Below are positions 25,301-34,998 of a stretch of DNA of 64,000 nucleotides, piece after piece. The notes beneath the pieces are model-generated. The model was not told where the DNA came from and searched no databases. It saw nothing but the letters and a program-made list of their open reading frames with translations. This DNA comes from Xiphophorus maculatus (lineage: Eukaryota > Chordata > Actinopteri > Cyprinodontiformes > Poeciliidae): contig NC_036447.1 of NCBI RefSeq assembly GCF_002775205.1, positions 24,038,501 to 24,102,500 of the forward strand. The letters are read 5' to 3'. Position numbers and translations under genes: made by a program. Positions within the stretch are counted from its first letter, which is position 1. Every line of letters starts with the position of its first letter.

Positions 25301-28300
25301 TGAAAGAGGATTGATGTCAAAATAGCAACTCTGAAACCAAATACAAGTTATTCCTGTTTATGTATAAGCTACTCTTAGCATGGCAGTACAGCTAAACAGT
25401 ACAGGAAGTTGGAAAAGAATAGTTTAAAAAAACCATTATGTTTAAATTGATTTTTCTTAAGATGTACACATAAATTATTTATTTTCATAAAAAAACACTG
25501 CCTAAACCGAATCTTCTCTTGTCATTCTGTTTACGTAAAACAACATTAGCAGCGCAGCACAGCCAGCTCATGCCGGAAGTTAGAAAGTAATTTATTCTCT
25601 CATGAGCTAAAGCTGCAAAGTTGGATTATTCATGGGTAGAATATTGATTTTCTTTCCTTAAATGTATATGTAAACTACTTATTGTTCATTTTACATAAAA
25701 ACAAAAATCATTTCCCCTCGTTGTTGCGTTCAAAACTTTGCAATTGCATAGCTAGCCACTACAAGAGGCTAAAAAGTCTCATTTTAAAACTCCTGAGTGC
25801 TTCAGCTTTAAAAGTTCATGTTTACGGTTTATTTTTTAATAAAGAATAACTAGTATATTATACATTCTTCATTTAAATCATAACCTAAACTAACTGTTTC
25901 TTAGTTGTTGCCGTTTTCTGTAAAAGTTGACATAAAGTAGAGCAGCACAGGTATTTATTGCAGGACATTAGAAAAGCAACTCCCATCAGCTAATGCTTCA
26001 AACATTGAGCGGGTTGTTCCTAATCACTCGTTTTTTGTTGTTCTTGAAAATATTGCCTCAGAATCTTCATATGATATAATTAATAGTCGTCATAGTTCTT
26101 TCAGCTATAAACAGAAAATGGTTGCAGAAAATAAAAAGCCAAAAGCAAAAAGTGACTCTGCTGGCAAAGTAACGCAGATGATCGTGTTTCTTTTGTTTAC
26201 ATTGCGCAGGAGAATACGCCATGTTCTCTTTTACTTTGCATGGTTTGTATTCCAGCCCAAAAGTTCCCAGAACCTTAATCTGATTTACTTGAAGACGTTG
26301 GCCCAGAACTGTTACATCACTCCTTTGCTTAAGAGCCTTATTGGACTCTGGTCTGAACAAGGTCAAAAAAAGAAGAGACCGAAGAGGAGGTCTAGATGTA
26401 CAGGCTTAGTCAGCATGAAAAAGTCCCAGCTCTGTTCCGTTATGCCTATTTACAGCCTCACAGATTCTAAATAAAATACCAACACAAACAGATTCCAGTC
26501 CGTTGCTCCTTTAAACCCCGTTAGATTTCCAGAACAGAAATGTTGCAATTCTGACACATTGGGTTTTCACCGTGGGCCTACTTAATAGAATATGTGAATC
26601 ACACTAATGTAATAACTGTCTTGTATTTTCATTGATCGTGTTTCATGTTTCATTTGTTATTTAATTTTGTTGTTTAGTTCCTTGGCTTCAATATGCGACC
26701 CTTTGATCAACATCAGAGGTCTGACACAAATAAAGTGTGGTAATCTCAGACGAGTTATAATTGTTGATCAAAAAGAAACGCAATGTGAAAAGATTAAAAT
26801 TGCTAATCAAATGTTTTTTTTGCAGGAATTTGATAGATCAAATGTATGAATGGACGGATGCAGGGGTGTCACTAGGTTTAAAGACAAAGGGGGCCAAGCC
26901 CCCAGGAGATGCATGCGTGAGAAATGTAGCGTGTAATGTTTCTTTTCCACTTTTAAAATAGTGTTTAGGGTAATAAAAACCATTTATAATACAAAATATG
27001 AGTATTTACAGTTAATCGCTATTTTGTAGCAAAAAATAATCATAATTTTCTGTGGCTCTACACCTAAAAACTGTTAAGTACTCTTTGCAGGCCATTTGTG
27101 CAAATGTTCCTGCTTGCATTACCTTCTGAACAATTCTTGCCATATTTTATATCGATTACCCATATTATTATAACATGAAGTAAAGGGAAAATGTCCAATT
27201 AGTGTCCATGTTTGAGTTAAAATTGTGATTATTTAGTGAAAGTCATATCCTGGATGCATTATATTGAATTTGTCGGTAGTTTCTTTTTCTGTTAAAAACG
27301 AAAAACCCACCAAATTATTTAGAGGAACTTAAGAATATTTTAGGGAAGCTTCAGCCACCCTAAAACAGGCCTGGTGACGTCCCTGGATGGATGTGGGTGG
27401 GTGAGTGGGTGGATGGATGGATGGATGGATGGATGGATGGATGGATGGATGGATGGATGGATGGATGGATGGATGGATGAGGCTCACCTTTGGAGCGGCT
27501 TCCAGCTCGACCACCTGGTTGCTCCCCAGCCTCGTTTTGATGAGGTTCTCTATCTGAGAATTGAACTTCATGAATGTCACGTAGCAGGTGTAGCACATCA
27601 ACAGACTGATACTCTCCGACACCGTGATTTGGTTATCCAGGAAAAAGTAGATGAGCAGGAGCAGCCCGATGATGTAAAACGAGACGTCTCTGAACAGAGG
27701 CCACCAGGTGAGGTTGAGCACCTCCTTGGAGAAAAGGGCGCACATTCCGATCACAAACAGGATGTTGAACACGGCCGAGCCCACGATGGTGCCGATGCCC
27801 ACGTTGCTGTGGGAGACGAAGACTCCTATGACGGAGGTGAAGAGCTCTGGGGCCGAGCCGCCCGCCGCCATGAAGGTGGCCCCGGCCACGTCGTCCGAGA
27901 TCTCCAGCTTCTCTGTTATGACGGTGAGTGCGGGGACGAAGAACTCATCGCAAACAATGGCTAAGGCTATGAACATGTACAACATTCCAAACATGTGAAG
28001 AACCACGTAGCCCTGGCGCCTGTCCTCCACGCTGAAGTAGTCTGTTGGGTAGTCTCCTTGGTTCATGTCCAGGTGGGAAGACTTCATGGCCACCGGCGTG
28101 TCCTCTGGGGCGCCCGACACATTCTGGCGCTGCAGAAGAGTTCTTTGGGGCACTGTTGCGTCGGCTGGGGACTCGGCAAGTGATTCTCTCTGTTCAGTGG
28201 CCACGGCTGTGGCCAACGACAAGGCACTCAGTGAACAAACTGTGCAGACTGCCACCAGGCTGATGACGAAGCCGAGAATCCGTCCAGGCCGCAGCTTTCT

Positions 28301-28411
28301 CTTGACGGCCTGGTGGGGGAACCGGGTGTTGACACCGTGGGGATCCAGGAAAGGATCGGAGCAGGAGAAAGCTATCATCTCTTGACTTCTTATGGGTAGC
28401 ATGAAATCCAT
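13350..28411 (-). CDS. slc24a2: K+-dependent Na+/Ca2+ exchanger NCKX2
   Basis: Plasma-membrane antiporter of neurons and cone photoreceptors (4 Na+ in for 1 Ca2+ plus 1 K+ out). Exons in coding order: 27488-28411, 17161-17196, 16916-17027, 16735-16818, 16492-16571, 16145-16282, 14879-14968, 13711-13877, 13350-13599; 626 aa. A hydrophobic signal-anchor segment lies at about residues 45-72, with N-x-S at 97. The alpha-1 repeat (about 173-213) has [10 protein letters not shown] with the transport Glu at 189. Then comes a large cytosolic loop with [13 protein letters not shown] and an acidic EGEEEEDED run. The alpha-2 repeat has [10 protein letters not shown] and GSNIFD, keeping both key Asp. QRTLL and QGDYP..Y/IFS words near the N-terminus fit NCKX2 rather than NCKX1. 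The 17-residue loop cassette of mammalian NCKX2 is missing. ATG at 28411 is the first in frame. Confidence 0.96.
13608..13638. repeat. (GAA)n microsatellite forming the last slc24a2 polypyrimidine tract
   Basis: About nine GAA units on plus, hence (TTC)n on the gene strand. It ends about a dozen bases before the AG acceptor of the final coding exon (13599) in a 111-base intron. Confidence 0.9.
13878..14878 (-). other. slc24a2 intron 7
   Basis: A 1-kb intron. The middle (about 14050-14440) has ATCACCAATATCAATACCAATAC at one side and GATACCGATACCGACTTGGTATC at the other, a word set seen in dispersed teleost repeats. Nothing else was recognised. Confidence 0.4.
14969..16144 (-). other. slc24a2 intron 6
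   Basis: A 1.2-kb intron holding a truncated AGGCCTGTCA-family element from 15497. The remainder is AT-rich and unremarkable. Confidence 0.5.
15497..15730. mobile_element. hAT-type MITE, AGGCCTGTCA family, truncated copy
   Basis: Starts AGGCCTGTCACCATAAC, followed by GTTGTTTTGAGACCATTTTCAAGTAAT and TAGCACTGGAACTGGAAGATATTT, matching reverse-oriented words of the copies at 11067 and 43055. The opposite end is not recognisable. Confidence 0.6.
16819..16915 (-). other. short slc24a2 intron replacing a mammalian cassette exon
   Basis: Only 97 bases separate the exon ending DPLSNE from that starting GRFKEKAS. In mammals a 51-base alternative exon lies between these points. There is no room here for a spliced 51-base exon. 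Confidence 0.75.
18062..18310 (-). mobile_element. Tc1-like transposase fragment
   Basis: The minus strand reads [20 protein letters not shown], closely matching the WPSQSPDLNPIENLW block before the catalytic Glu of Tc1 transposases, then KIKIRV. The frame decays on both sides and no inverted repeats were found. It is a dead plain DNA transposon. Confidence 0.8.
18665..18775. repeat. GGGCCC-type dispersed repeat end
   Basis: GGGGCCCGTAGATCAAACAATGCCCAGGGCCCTGCACAA then TTGGCCCTGC resembles the end of a common teleost DNA-element family. Only one end is seen. Confidence 0.3.
21890..22230. promoter_or_regulatory. CpG-rich block in slc24a2 intron 1
   Basis: Dense CpGs and GC stand out in an AT-rich intron. 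On plus, an ATG at 22027 opens a 45-codon frame ([10 protein letters not shown], then a Leu/Phe/Ser stretch made by a (TC)n tract) that looks like a signal peptide. On minus, GGCGGCGGATGAAG is followed by a perfect GTAAGT donor near 22210. It could be an alternative first exon or promoter of slc24a2, or an antisense transcript start. There is no family match. Confidence 0.3.
22310..22915. repeat. ACTCAAGTA-rich dispersed repeat, second copy
   Basis: TTTTTACTCAAGCAAACAACAG, TTGCTGAAGTACTGAGTAAC and, at the right, TTACTCAGGTAAATGTATTTGAGCAAATG share words with the block at 9060-9610 in reverse sense. Borders are uncertain. Confidence 0.4.
23278..23350. promoter_or_regulatory. candidate conserved non-coding element with homeodomain words
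   Basis: The stretch TATTATTAG, CTCTAATGGGATTGG, GAATTAACC and AGGATTATTTAG packs several TAAT-type words and one GGATTA (23329-23334, the Otx/Crx core) into 70 bases next to CpG-rich DNA. slc24a2 is cone-expressed, so a photoreceptor enhancer is conceivable. Conservation was not tested. Confidence 0.25.
25250..26050. repeat. ancient diverged tandem array (period about 170-200 bases)
   Basis: Four successive segments share an ordered word set: a TTATTTTTCAT/ACATAAA part, then a CTTAGTTGTTGC-like part, then AGGAAGTTGGAAAAG (near 25404), CCGGAAGTTAGAAAG (25573), AGAGGCTAAAAAG (25764) and GGACATTAGAAAAG (25962), each followed by an AGCTAAAGCTGCAAAG-like word. Spacing is roughly 170, 190 and 197 bases. 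It is strongly decayed. Confidence 0.45.
26861..27385. mobile_element. hAT-type MITE with CAGGGGTGTCACTAGG ends
   Basis: Left end CAGGGGTGTCACTAGG and right end CCTGGTGACGTCCCTG are inverted repeats with two mismatches. The flanking 8 bases are GACGGATG and GATGGATG, a near-perfect duplication of the hAT size. There is no coding frame inside the 525 bases. It abuts the (GGAT)n tract next to slc24a2 exon 1. Confidence 0.75.
27386..27480. repeat. (GGAT)n tract abutting the slc24a2 exon-1 donor
   Basis: About 18 pure GGAT units preceded by GGGT/GAGT variants. On the gene strand the exon-1 donor GTGAGC (27487 downward) is followed within ten bases by (CATC)n. Confidence 0.95.
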
Positions 28412-28664
28412 GGCGCAGGCTGGCAGACAGAGCTGGGGTGTCTGGAATTCCCGTCGCCAAAAGAAAAGAAAAAGCTGGTCTGGTGGTGCTGGTGGCTAAG
28501 GTCAAGGGAGGGGGTTCGGCAGGCAGCAGCGGTTCACCGGTTGGTTTGCATGCTGCTCCCCGGTCTAAACACCCTGGAGGTCCTCTGGTCTTATTCCGGG
28601 ATCGAGCACATTCAAAGGCTTCCTCATATTACTACCTGCAAAACAAAGACATTTATCACTATTA

Positions 28665-28860
28665 TTTCCTTTATTTAACCAGGTAAAAGCCCCGTTGAGA
28701 TCTAGATCTCATTCTTAAGAGGGATCTGGGCAAAAATCTGCATCACACAACAATCTGGTTACACAAAAATGAAATAAACTAAAACACAAGTCCAAAACAA
28801 ATTACAAAACAGCTTAAAAGCAATGACACTGGTGGATGGAATCACGTCGCACATAACGTG
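28665..28860. repeat. TTTATTTAACCAGGTAAAAG-type dispersed repeat
   Basis: CTTTATTTAACCAGGTAAAAG then CCCCGTTGAGAT and GGGATCTGGGCAAAA is a word series common across teleost genomes. Ends were not found. Confidence 0.45.
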
Positions 28861-31261
28861 CTAAAGGGAATAATATCTAAAAATTGCTCTCAGGAAACAT
28901 CAAACAAATCAGTAAATATGGATAAAATGCATGTTTTCTTTTCATTTTCTTCTGCACTTCTTTCCAGGGCTGATCACTGACCGATCTGCCTTTCTTTTCA
29001 CTCGCCTGGTCATCAGCAGTTTGTCGTTTCAGTTCAATTTGTAGCTCAAAATCTCCACTGATTTGCAAAATGCATCAGTTTAAGTCTTTGCAGCTCAACA
29101 GGGACGATTGTATCTGTCCTCAAATTGCATAATCTGCTCAATTTCTAACAAAACCTAAACATTGTCGTGATGTAATTGGTTCCCAAATGAGATGATGCCA
29201 ACAAGGATAAAAAAAATAGCTTCCCTCCAGCCTTCAGTGCTGTCTTTTTATGGTTAGTTGTGATAAATGAACACATCAGAAGAAGAAATTGTCAGAATTG
29301 CAAAATCTAAGTGGAAGATCTGCAAATCTCTATCTATATATATTTATACTCTTATAAAATAAAAATAGTGCAGTTTACAGCGTTACTGGCTGGTTGTCGG
29401 AGCTTAGAGGAGTTCCTCTGTCTTCTCGCTAAGGGGAGACACAAACTGCTGCTGATGTCGTCTTTACACATAATGAGACAACATCCACATCTGGTGAAAG
29501 TTTGAAGAATTTCACCATAGATGTTGTATAACGTGGGCAGTAGCAAACAGCTCCATATGGTTCAACGCTCAGAAAAGTCAACACGACCTTCTCAAACTTA
29601 AAGCTAGAGAGGTCCTTGTATCATTATCGTCTTAATTTTAAAATACAATTGTAAAAGAAAAAAAAATCTGGGAAAACATCTAGAGAACATGGCAACTCCA
29701 TGAGCGTACAGCGTCTTGGCACAAATCTCTTCTCATGGAGCCTCCGACCCTTGTGGCAGCGTTACTAACTTCAACACAGCCACCATTATTGCTTTGGGCG
29801 TGGAGGCCTCGTAAGAGATGCAGCTCATAGATTTACCCAGCAGCAGGGGGATACGTTTGCAGCCTTGGTCACGGTGCACCAAGGAAAATCATACGAACAA
29901 ACCTGAGATCGTGCAAATCACAGAATGTTTCGAATTGCACGTGGCATTAGCAACTATTCTTGTAAAGTGACAAGGCTTTCTTGCATTGAGAACCTTCACT
30001 GGAGAGCCGTCCTTTAACTGTACATTGCACATTAGTTAAAGCTCATTAAGACGCAGTTTAATCCCTGAGAAGATATACTTAGATAAGCCTGAGGCTGTGC
30101 TCACTGGTGCTGATGCACAAAGTCAAAGAGCAGACATCAATAAAATCAACCCCGTGCAAGAATAAGAAGAGCTAAAGCTCATTCGTGCATTGTTTTGAAG
30201 TTCTTCAGGAGCAACATTTGGAAAACTCTAAACTTTATCTGGGATGATTGAAGTTCTACACAATTTCAAGCTAAAGTGCAAATGATCTTTTTTAGTAACT
30301 GTGGATCCATTTAAAAAAAAAAAAACGTTTTAGACTTTTCTCATAATATAACTTTAATGCAGGAGCAACCCTTTGTTAAATCAACAAATGAACCATTTGA
30401 AGCATCGCAAATAAAGAAAAAACGCATTTCACCTACCACTCTCGGATAGCCGCCGGTCTGCAGGAAAGGCTCCAGCAGGTGCTGCTCGGTCAAATCCAGT
30501 GGGATTTTTTTGTTTTTTGTTTTTTTATGATATTCCTGTAAATTGACTCCCAAAGCAGATCAACCCCAAATGTCAAGTGCTCAAACTGAAGGTCCCAACA
30601 CTTAATCCATCGTGGATTTTCATCTGCGAGCAGAGGTGGAGCTCCAAAGACAGCGGCTCAGAGCAAGACACACCCTCCTTCAGCGTTCCTCCTCTTTGAC
30701 TGTAACCACAGTCTCTTTTTTTATCCTTGATCCAAGAGAAGCAGCTGGCCTTGCTGGACACACTTTGATTCTTTTGGAACTGTGACATATCATCTTGTTA
30801 AGACATGGCGCAAGTAACACAAAGAAACTACACCAAACACCGTTTGAGAAACACGCCATGGATCTGGAGAGTTTGAACTGCAAAAGCCAAACATTTCTTT
30901 CTTAATACAAATCAAAATTTAGCCTCACTTATGTTCATTCAGACAGAACCATGATTGTGCTACATGCTGGCTATAAATATCAAGCTTCTGGGAATGACAT
31001 CACCCTCCCTCCTGTCTCTTACATCCTTCTGGCCTGTAATTGGCTCTGAGTACAACACCTGCTCCCTGCAGACAATCCAACATGATGTGTTGCACAACAG
31101 TTCTGACACATTCTGATCCGACCAGCAAATATTTCAACCTCCCATGTGACCTTGTCATTTCCTATTATAACCTAATTAAAAATATAATTTATAAGCAGCA
31201 CCTCAGTAAATTCTCTCATTTATTGCATGTTGTCGGAAAAGGATTTTATGAGCTTCAGTTA

Positions 31262-31365
31262 TGGTCTACACCCGTCCATCCTTTCAGGGTTGGAGGGCAG
31301 CTGGCGGCTGTTGTCACTGGGTGAGAGGCGAGAAACTCCCTGGGCACGCCTCCAGTCCAGCACAT
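31262..31365 (+). repeat. decayed L2/SINE-type 3'-region repeat
   Basis: GGCAGCTGGCGGCTGTTGTC, then GGTGAGAGGCGAGAAACTCC, matches with many changes the teleost repeat carrying AGCTGTCATCGGGCGAGAGGC and TACACCCTGGACAGG. It is old and has no coding sequence. Confidence 0.35.
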
Positions 31366-32104
31366 TTATTTTTTCTTCACCCAAAATGCCAGATAGCTCG
31401 TTTGTCCCCTTCACACATATCTTTACTAAAAGGTGCCAATAAACAGAGCATTGTCTTGACCAAAAGCAATAGAAAACTTGATTGTGGCAGCTGGATGTCA
31501 CACAAGCTGGTGACATCCAGCCTGTGTGGCACAAAGCCTAAACTTTTCTTCTTAAGTTGTTGGGCCAACTTGTAGGGGGCCTTTGTTTGGCAGAGGCAGG
31601 TCAAGCACCAGGAGCCCTGGTTTGACTACCAGAAAGCGTCAACAAACTACCCCAAAGGCCTGACTCCAGAAGAGAGTCAAAATATTTGAATCGCTCTTAG
31701 GATTTGCCACTGGAAACCCTACCAGGGTTGACCGCTCTTGGCTTCATTCTAGTCATTGTCTTGAACAAATAAAGACTGTAAACTATTAGGAATGTGACCT
31801 TTGTAAATATGATTTACAAGCTAGTAAATGATTGTATGAAGGTGGAAAACCAAGTTTTCCATATTGTTTCATGGCGCATCACTTTAGCACAGCCAATGGT
31901 CTATGACAGGTTTCTAACATCAACAGACTGAGAAAAATATGGACTAGAGTGTTTCTGAAAACCAAGTAATTCACCGATCCATTGTATTTCTGGGTGTTAG
32001 TGTCTGTTTTCAATGGTTGAAATGTGAGAGGAGCACCCAGAGCAGTTCACCAATCAGGACAACAAAAACAGGCAAAACTGATCACCGTGAATGCAAATAC
32101 TCAT

Positions 32105-32285
32105 CAAATGGCAATTTAAAGGTGGTTTATCAGACATATCCTGGAATATTTTGGCCACCTGAACACAACACATATATTCACTGGGAGAAAATGCAAACTC
32201 CACCTGTGGGAGTGATGCAAAACCCTGAGCCCTCTTGCTGCAATGGACCAACGCTAACAGCACCTCCATGTCATCCAACACTGAA
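32105..32285 (+). repeat. decayed copy of the GGGAGAACATGCAAACTCC repeat
   Basis: CACTGGGAGAAAATGCAAACTCCACC, CTGAGCCCTCTTGCTGCAATGG and GCTAACAGCACCTCCATGTC follow the order of a very common teleost repeat whose consensus has ACATGCAAACTCC, CTTCTTGCTGTGAGG and GCTAACCACTGCGCCACC. A 104-codon open frame crossing it is chance. Confidence 0.5.
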
Positions 32286-33550
32286 AAGCTTCACCACTCT
32301 CCAGTTAGTTTTCTCCAACAAATTTCTCTAACTTCTAACTTCTGTTGGTAAGTTTCCTTCATGCCGGCTGGAGTCCGAGAGATTATCTCACAACAACGAT
32401 GGAAAACTACAAACACCCTTTTTACCCTTCCTCTCTCTGTAGTTCATTTTTCACTTTTGCTACTGTGAAATAACGAGACATGACCCGAGGACACACTTAG
32501 TTGGGGACTGTAGAGTTTAACCTCAGCCGTGATGAATGTAGGTTGTAATCTGCTATGTTAAGCACCATGTACTGTTCTGAACGGGCTAAACTAGTTACAC
32601 AATCAAGCAAGCTGACCTAAACCTCACACTGGTTATGGTCGCGGTGCATCTTAGGCAAACTTCAAGTTACTAAAGCAGAAGAAACCTTCACAAGAGCACC
32701 ACTGTCTATCTCATATACTTTTGTTACCTCAACAAATACTCAAGTAGTCAAACTCAAGTGGCTGGCTTTAAGAGGATCTCAGCTTATTGCACAAATGCAA
32801 AATTATTGACGTTTCAAGAGGTAGGTAAGATCATACAGTGAATCTGTCATTGTGCATGGGGTTTCCCATTATCAGAATCTCTGGTTTAGTTCTGTTAAAA
32901 AAACTCAATAGAGCCAGACGAGGTTTTATTTGGACTCCCAGAAAGAGAAAGTCAGAATGAAAGATGTTCCCTTTGCAAGCTGGGATCAGCAGCAGCTTAC
33001 CGAGCAAAGCTTCTGCTTTAAATAGCTGCTAAGTTATATGGAGAAAGGGAGGGACCTTATTTCTGCGAGGACGGATAGCTGAGGTAATCAGATAGATCAA
33101 TATAATGGGTCTTTATCTCCTCTCATGAGAGCTGACTGTTAAATGAGCTCATCCCACTTATATTACTATGACTGATTACAAAGAACCACACAGGTTTTTA
33201 ATGTCAAGGGTTTTTATCTGAGGTTCTTGCTTTTCACGAATGTTGCGAATTAAAGGATGTTTAGCTGCAACATTACAGACAGAAAGACAGCGATCAAGCT
33301 CTCAAAACAAACCTCCGACTCGGTTCTGCTTCCTTGCAAACGGGTCTTAGAAGATGCCTCGGCAGAAGGCAACATGACTTTCTTTCTCGGTTCATAAAGA
33401 GATTTGACCTCTCATCTGATAGGCTTCATCTCACATGTTGCTCCGGTAAGTAAGCGACTCACAGATGGCGATGACCTAAATAATTCTCAGGATGAAGGGG
33501 TTGATCAGTGACAACACATGTGACTTAAACGACGCCGTCAAGTCAAGCAC

Positions 33551-33680
33551 CTGGGTGACTCTGCAATATTGCGTGGACATCGGGGGCAGTTCCTCTGGAT
33601 TGGCGGACCGGGGTGGTGGTGGTGGTCCTCCAATAAGGGAGTGCATTCCAGCTACAGAGGGGTCACACTCTGCAGCTGGA
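33551..33680 (+). mobile_element. Rex3 (RTE-clade LINE) fragment
   Basis: CTCTGCAATATTGCGTGGAC, GGGGGCAGTTCCTCTGGATTGG and GACCGGGGTGGTGGT match, on plus, the reverse-transcriptase region present on the minus strand of the Rex3 copy at 61236-62111. Both ends are lost and small insertions break the frame. Confidence 0.75.
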
Positions 33681-34964
33681 CTGAAATATCCAAAGGAGAC
33701 GCAATAAAAATTTGACAAATGTATTCTTTGATTTAGCCAGAAACTCCTGGTGATTTTACTCTTGAGCCTTGGGTGATGAGTTCTTATTACCAATAGAAAC
33801 AAGATGCTTAGAGAGCAATTAGCTCATGTTCTATGATTTATTAATCAGTGAAACAATGTCACATATTAGTAAATAGATGTTTTAAGTAACAAAAGATTAG
33901 ATTAATTTGCCTTTTAATTTATGCAGTAGAGGGATTTAAAATATCCCAAATCCACACTCCATCTGATACCTTTCATACAAACTACTGTGATGTGGTTGGA
34001 AGTTAAGCATGACTTGCTACTTCTGTCATCTTTGATTGGCTTATTATATTCATTATTGCAACGTTGAAACTTGACATCTTAAAAGTGTTCAAATGTGGAA
34101 AATGTCTCACATATTTCCAAAGGGTTTTGCACCAAAAGGAAGATTTAGCCTCGCAGGGTAACAAATTCAGATGTTACGGTAGCACACAAGCAAATTAAGT
34201 ATGTTAAATTTATTATAGCACATATGTCAAAAATAAAATATGCTTTATGTCTGGATGCTAAAAATCCAAATCGAGCGTTTATATCACTACCAGACTTATG
34301 ACCAAAATACTCGATATGAGAAACGGACAACACTAATATTTGCCAAGATTTTATTAGAAGGTTTTTTCTTCAAGACACAACTCAGACCCAAATGTGTCAA
34401 AAACACCTGGGCTAAAGTTTTTGGCAAAGGGAAATTATACTTTCAGGCAGATTTATAACAGGAGTACCAGAGACACACACACAGGGAAAAAGAATAACAG
34501 TTAAAAAACATTTTTTTTTTAAAATCAGCTCTGTGTTTATTTAATTGTTACACCCTAAAAAGCTACATGGACAGTACAGTGCCTGCTGAGCTAACAGGCT
34601 CTGATCTCAGCAGTCTGAATGAAATGATCAAAGCTTCTCCATGGGCTCAACGTGACTTTCTTCTTGCAGTGGAGGGTTAAGGTTCAGTGCAAAGAATGTT
34701 TTTCCTTACAGCTCCACCTGGTGGTTGGCAGCTTCTGAAGGCACCGACAAGAAATGAGGACACCCAGAAAACGTCTCGCGTCAAGACCACTTTCTGAAAA
34801 ATATATATTTTTAATCATCCATCAAAAGATTTAAGCTATTTTACTCCACTTTCCAATTTATGATTAGGAAGTAAAATTACCCTCGTACTTAATGTGTGAA
34901 CATCCAGATTATTCCATTAAGAATAAAAAAAAACCCCAAAATAAACCTCAAGAAATAAGTGCCT

Positions 34965-34970
34965 TTTATT
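34965..34970 (-). terminator. nans polyadenylation signal
   Basis: AATAAA on minus begins 28 bases after the TGA stop, so the 3' UTR is only about 50 bases. Confidence 0.75.
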
Positions 34971-34998
34971 TGGAACAAGCTTCAACCGTCTGCTGTGA

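Larger units (their letters stand above)
17197..27487 (-). other. slc24a2 intron 1 (10.3 kb)
   Basis: Separates the large first exon from a 36-base second exon. It contains a Tc1 transposase relic (about 18060-18310), a GGGCCC-type repeat end (about 18665-18770), poly(T) tracts (20215, 24390), a CpG-rich block (21890-22230), a poly(A)/poly(C) junction (22258-22288), a homeodomain-word block (23278-23350), a diverged tandem array (about 25250-26050) and a TIR-bounded MITE (26861-27385). No nested gene could be supported. Confidence 0.7.
28412..34964. other. slc24a2 to nans intergenic region (6.5 kb)
   Basis: The first 200 bases are GC-rich and should include the slc24a2 5' UTR. The rest is AT-rich with scattered repeats (28665-28860, 31262-31365, 32105-32285) and a Rex3 fragment (33551-33680). 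No exon could be supported. Many short open frames in 29000-33000 have no motif. A CTCF-like word lies at 34711-34724 near the nans 3' end. Confidence 0.5.

Noticed and set aside
26118-26474. 118-codon open frame on plus in slc24a2 intron 1
   Set aside because: Lys-rich and low-complexity, with no motif, no splice context and AT-rich codons; probably chance.
27386-27480. CRISPR-like regular repeat
   Set aside because: It is a pure 4-base microsatellite without spacers, in vertebrate DNA.
27329-27487. Ser-Ile-His-Pro repeat tail on the slc24a2 first exon frame
   Set aside because: It is intron sequence after a good GTGAGC donor. The exchanger continues in exon 2.
27374-27964. 196-codon open frame on plus
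   Set aside because: It is antisense to slc24a2 exon 1 plus the GGAT tract. The minus-strand frame carries the conserved exchanger motifs.
32017-32331. 104-codon open frame on plus
   Set aside because: It crosses a decayed dispersed repeat and has no protein similarity that I recognise.
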